From contig PWVP01000229.1 in assembly GCA_003561815.1 (NCBI GenBank), forward strand, positions 1 through 13,603: a stretch of 13,603 nt of DNA. Reading direction: 5' to 3'. The notes below the pieces were generated by a model. That model had not been told where the DNA came from. It saw only the letters and a list, made by a program, of their open reading frames with translations, and did not search any database. Source of the DNA: Campylobacterota bacterium (GTDB taxonomy: Bacteria > Campylobacterota > Campylobacteria > Campylobacterales > SZUA-545). Position 1 is the stretch's first letter. Each line of letters opens with the position of its first letter. Positions 12,621 through 13,603 of this stretch are shown here, piece by piece. The translations under genes and the position numbers were made by a program.

Positions 12621-13603
12621 ATGAAGCGGGTGGTGATTATCGGCGGTGGTTACGGCGGGACGAAGGCGCTCTCGGTGCTCGCCTCAAGCGGGGGGTGTGA
12701 GGTGGTGCTGATCGATCGCAACCGCTTTCACTACCGCCAGGCGGAGCTGCATGAGTTTATCGCTTCGGTGGTGCCCTTGGAGCGGGTGATGATTGATCTC
12801 GCGGCCTTTGCCCGCAAACTGGGCCCGCGTGCCGATTTTATCCACGCTTCGGTGGAGGCGATCGAACCGCAGGCGCAGCGGGTCGTGCTGCAAGAGGGCC
12901 GTACGCTCTGTTATGACGCGCTGATTGTGGCCACCGGTGCTTCAACCCATTTTCCCAAACAGATCGGCGGCATCGACGCGTTTGCCCGGGATATTAAAGA
13001 GTTTGCCGGTGCGTTTTATAACCGTCAGCGCTTTGAGGAGCTGCTGTTTCTGCGTCGCAAAAGCAGTCGGGTGGCGATTGGCGGTGCGGGGCTAAGCGGC
13101 GTGGAGATTGCCGCTGAGATGGCCCACCGGGCGCGCCGCTTGGGTCTGGGGCCAGAGGAGCTGACCGTTACGCTGATCGAACCGATGGCGACGGTTCTGC
13201 CGGGGATGGATCCGTTTTTGATCGAAGCGACCCAGAGGGCGCTTGATGCGCTCGGTGTCGAGCAGATTCATGGCCGTTTTATCACGCAGGTTGAGGCCGA
13301 TCGGGTGGTGCTCACCGGCGAGAAGGCGCTTGCGTGTGATCTCTTTATCTTTACCGGCGGTGTGGTGCCCCGCCAGTCCCATCAAGCGGGCGTTCTGCCT
13401 CGAGGTGAGCGCGGCGAGGTGCTGATTGAGCCCACCTTGCAGGTGCAGGGGTTTGAGCGGATCTTCGCGGTGGGGGATGTTACGCAGCTATGCGATAGCA
13501 GCGGCCATCCTCAGCCCCCCACCTCCCAGACCGCCAAGCAGAGTGGCAAATGTGCCGCGCAGAATGTGCTGGCGCTTTTTCGGGGTGAAGCGCTTAAGCC
13601 CTG
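12621..13603 (+). CDS. Type II NADH dehydrogenase-like FAD/NAD(P) oxidoreductase (3' end outside window)
   Basis: 327 complete codons are present with no stop. The N-terminus MKRVVIIGGGYGGTKAL is a Rossmann FAD-binding site (GxGxxG at 8-13) after a beta strand. The second nucleotide site is RVAIGGAGLSGVEIAAEMA (GxGxxG at 155-160), expected to bind NAD(P)H. ALIVATGAS (100-108) and FAVGDVTQ (282-289) are the standard FAD-contact motifs, and PPTSQTAKQSGKCAAQN (299-315) matches the NDH-2 region near the quinone site. Such enzymes pass electrons from NADH to quinone at the inner membrane without pumping protons. The C-terminal membrane-anchoring part lies beyond the window, so a soluble relative is not excluded. 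ATG 12621 has AAGGCGG at 12604-12610, rather far upstream. Confidence 0.88.
   Translation, partial: MKRVVIIGGGYGGTKALSVLASSGGCEVVLIDRNRFHYRQAELHEFIASVVPLERVMIDLAAFARKLGPRADFIHASVEAIEPQAQRVVLQEGRTLCYDALIVATGASTHFPKQIGGIDAFARDIKEFAGAFYNRQRFEELLFLRRKSSRVAIGGAGLSGVEIAAEMAHRARRLGLGPEELTVTLIEPMATVLPGMDPFLIEATQRALDALGVEQIHGRFITQVEADRVVLTGEKALACDLFIFTGGVVPRQSHQAGVLPRGERGEVLIEPTLQVQGFERIFAVGDVTQLCDSSGHPQPPTSQTAKQSGKCAAQNVLALFRGEALKP

Noticed and set aside
1..13603. CRISPR arrays, tRNA or rRNA genes, transposases, integrases
   Set aside because: None was seen on either strand; all longer stretches are explained by protein genes.

Overview
The window is a compact, gene-dense stretch of a bacterial chromosome, most likely from a member of the Campylobacterota (formerly Epsilonproteobacteria) with unusually high G+C, roughly the high fifties by eye. 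Three things point there: the order secY-map-infA-rpmJ-rpsM-rpsK-rpsD-rpoA-rplQ; the protein variants (the SecY C-terminus, a PanD with a short leader before IHRATVTDANLNY, a short MurE); and the order nfu / conserved unknown / murE / ybaB / PDZ protein / ispA, which from memory matches the Campylobacter jejuni run Cj1639-Cj1644. The genus cannot be named from the sequence alone.

Region 1 (1-4610, + strand) is the distal end of the spc and alpha ribosomal operons: the C-terminal part of secY, map, infA (TTG start), rpmJ, rpsM, rpsK, rpsD, rpoA and rplQ. A probable internal promoter lies before rpmJ. A 10-bp-stem intrinsic terminator closes the unit after rplQ. These genes make the protein-export channel, remove N-terminal methionine, and build the small and large ribosomal subunits and RNA polymerase.

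Region 2 (4692-9418, + strand) is one tightly overlapped operon: nfu (Fe-S carrier), a helical repeat protein, murE (peptidoglycan), panD (pantothenate/CoA), ybaB/ebfC, an exported tandem-PDZ protein and ispA (isoprenoid chain). Most junctions overlap and three genes start with TTG or GTG. panD appears to be an addition to the C. jejuni-like order.

Region 3 (9411-10146) is the only stretch that looks accessory. Two small overlapping genes of unknown function (99 and 71 codons) lie on the - strand, tail to tail with ispA, where tkt sits in C. jejuni. They are preceded by an AT-rich region (about 27% G+C over 108 bases) with a bulged palindrome on the start codon, a repeated half-site and a possible 14-residue leader peptide. 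This is the best candidate in the window for something undescribed, but nothing in it proves a function.

Region 4 (10147-13603) holds a - strand pair, a ClsC-type phospholipase D/cardiolipin synthase lipoprotein followed by a ZupT-like ZIP metal transporter. Divergent from it is the 5' part of a type II NADH dehydrogenase-like flavoprotein that runs off the window. The lipoprotein has no ATG/GTG/TTG codon in front of its signal peptide, so either it starts at a rare codon (ATA fits the ribosome binding site best) or the sequence has an error there.

Across the window the palindrome CGATCG is strongly over-represented (about 34 copies by hand count). I saw no rRNA, tRNA, CRISPR array, transposase or integrase.
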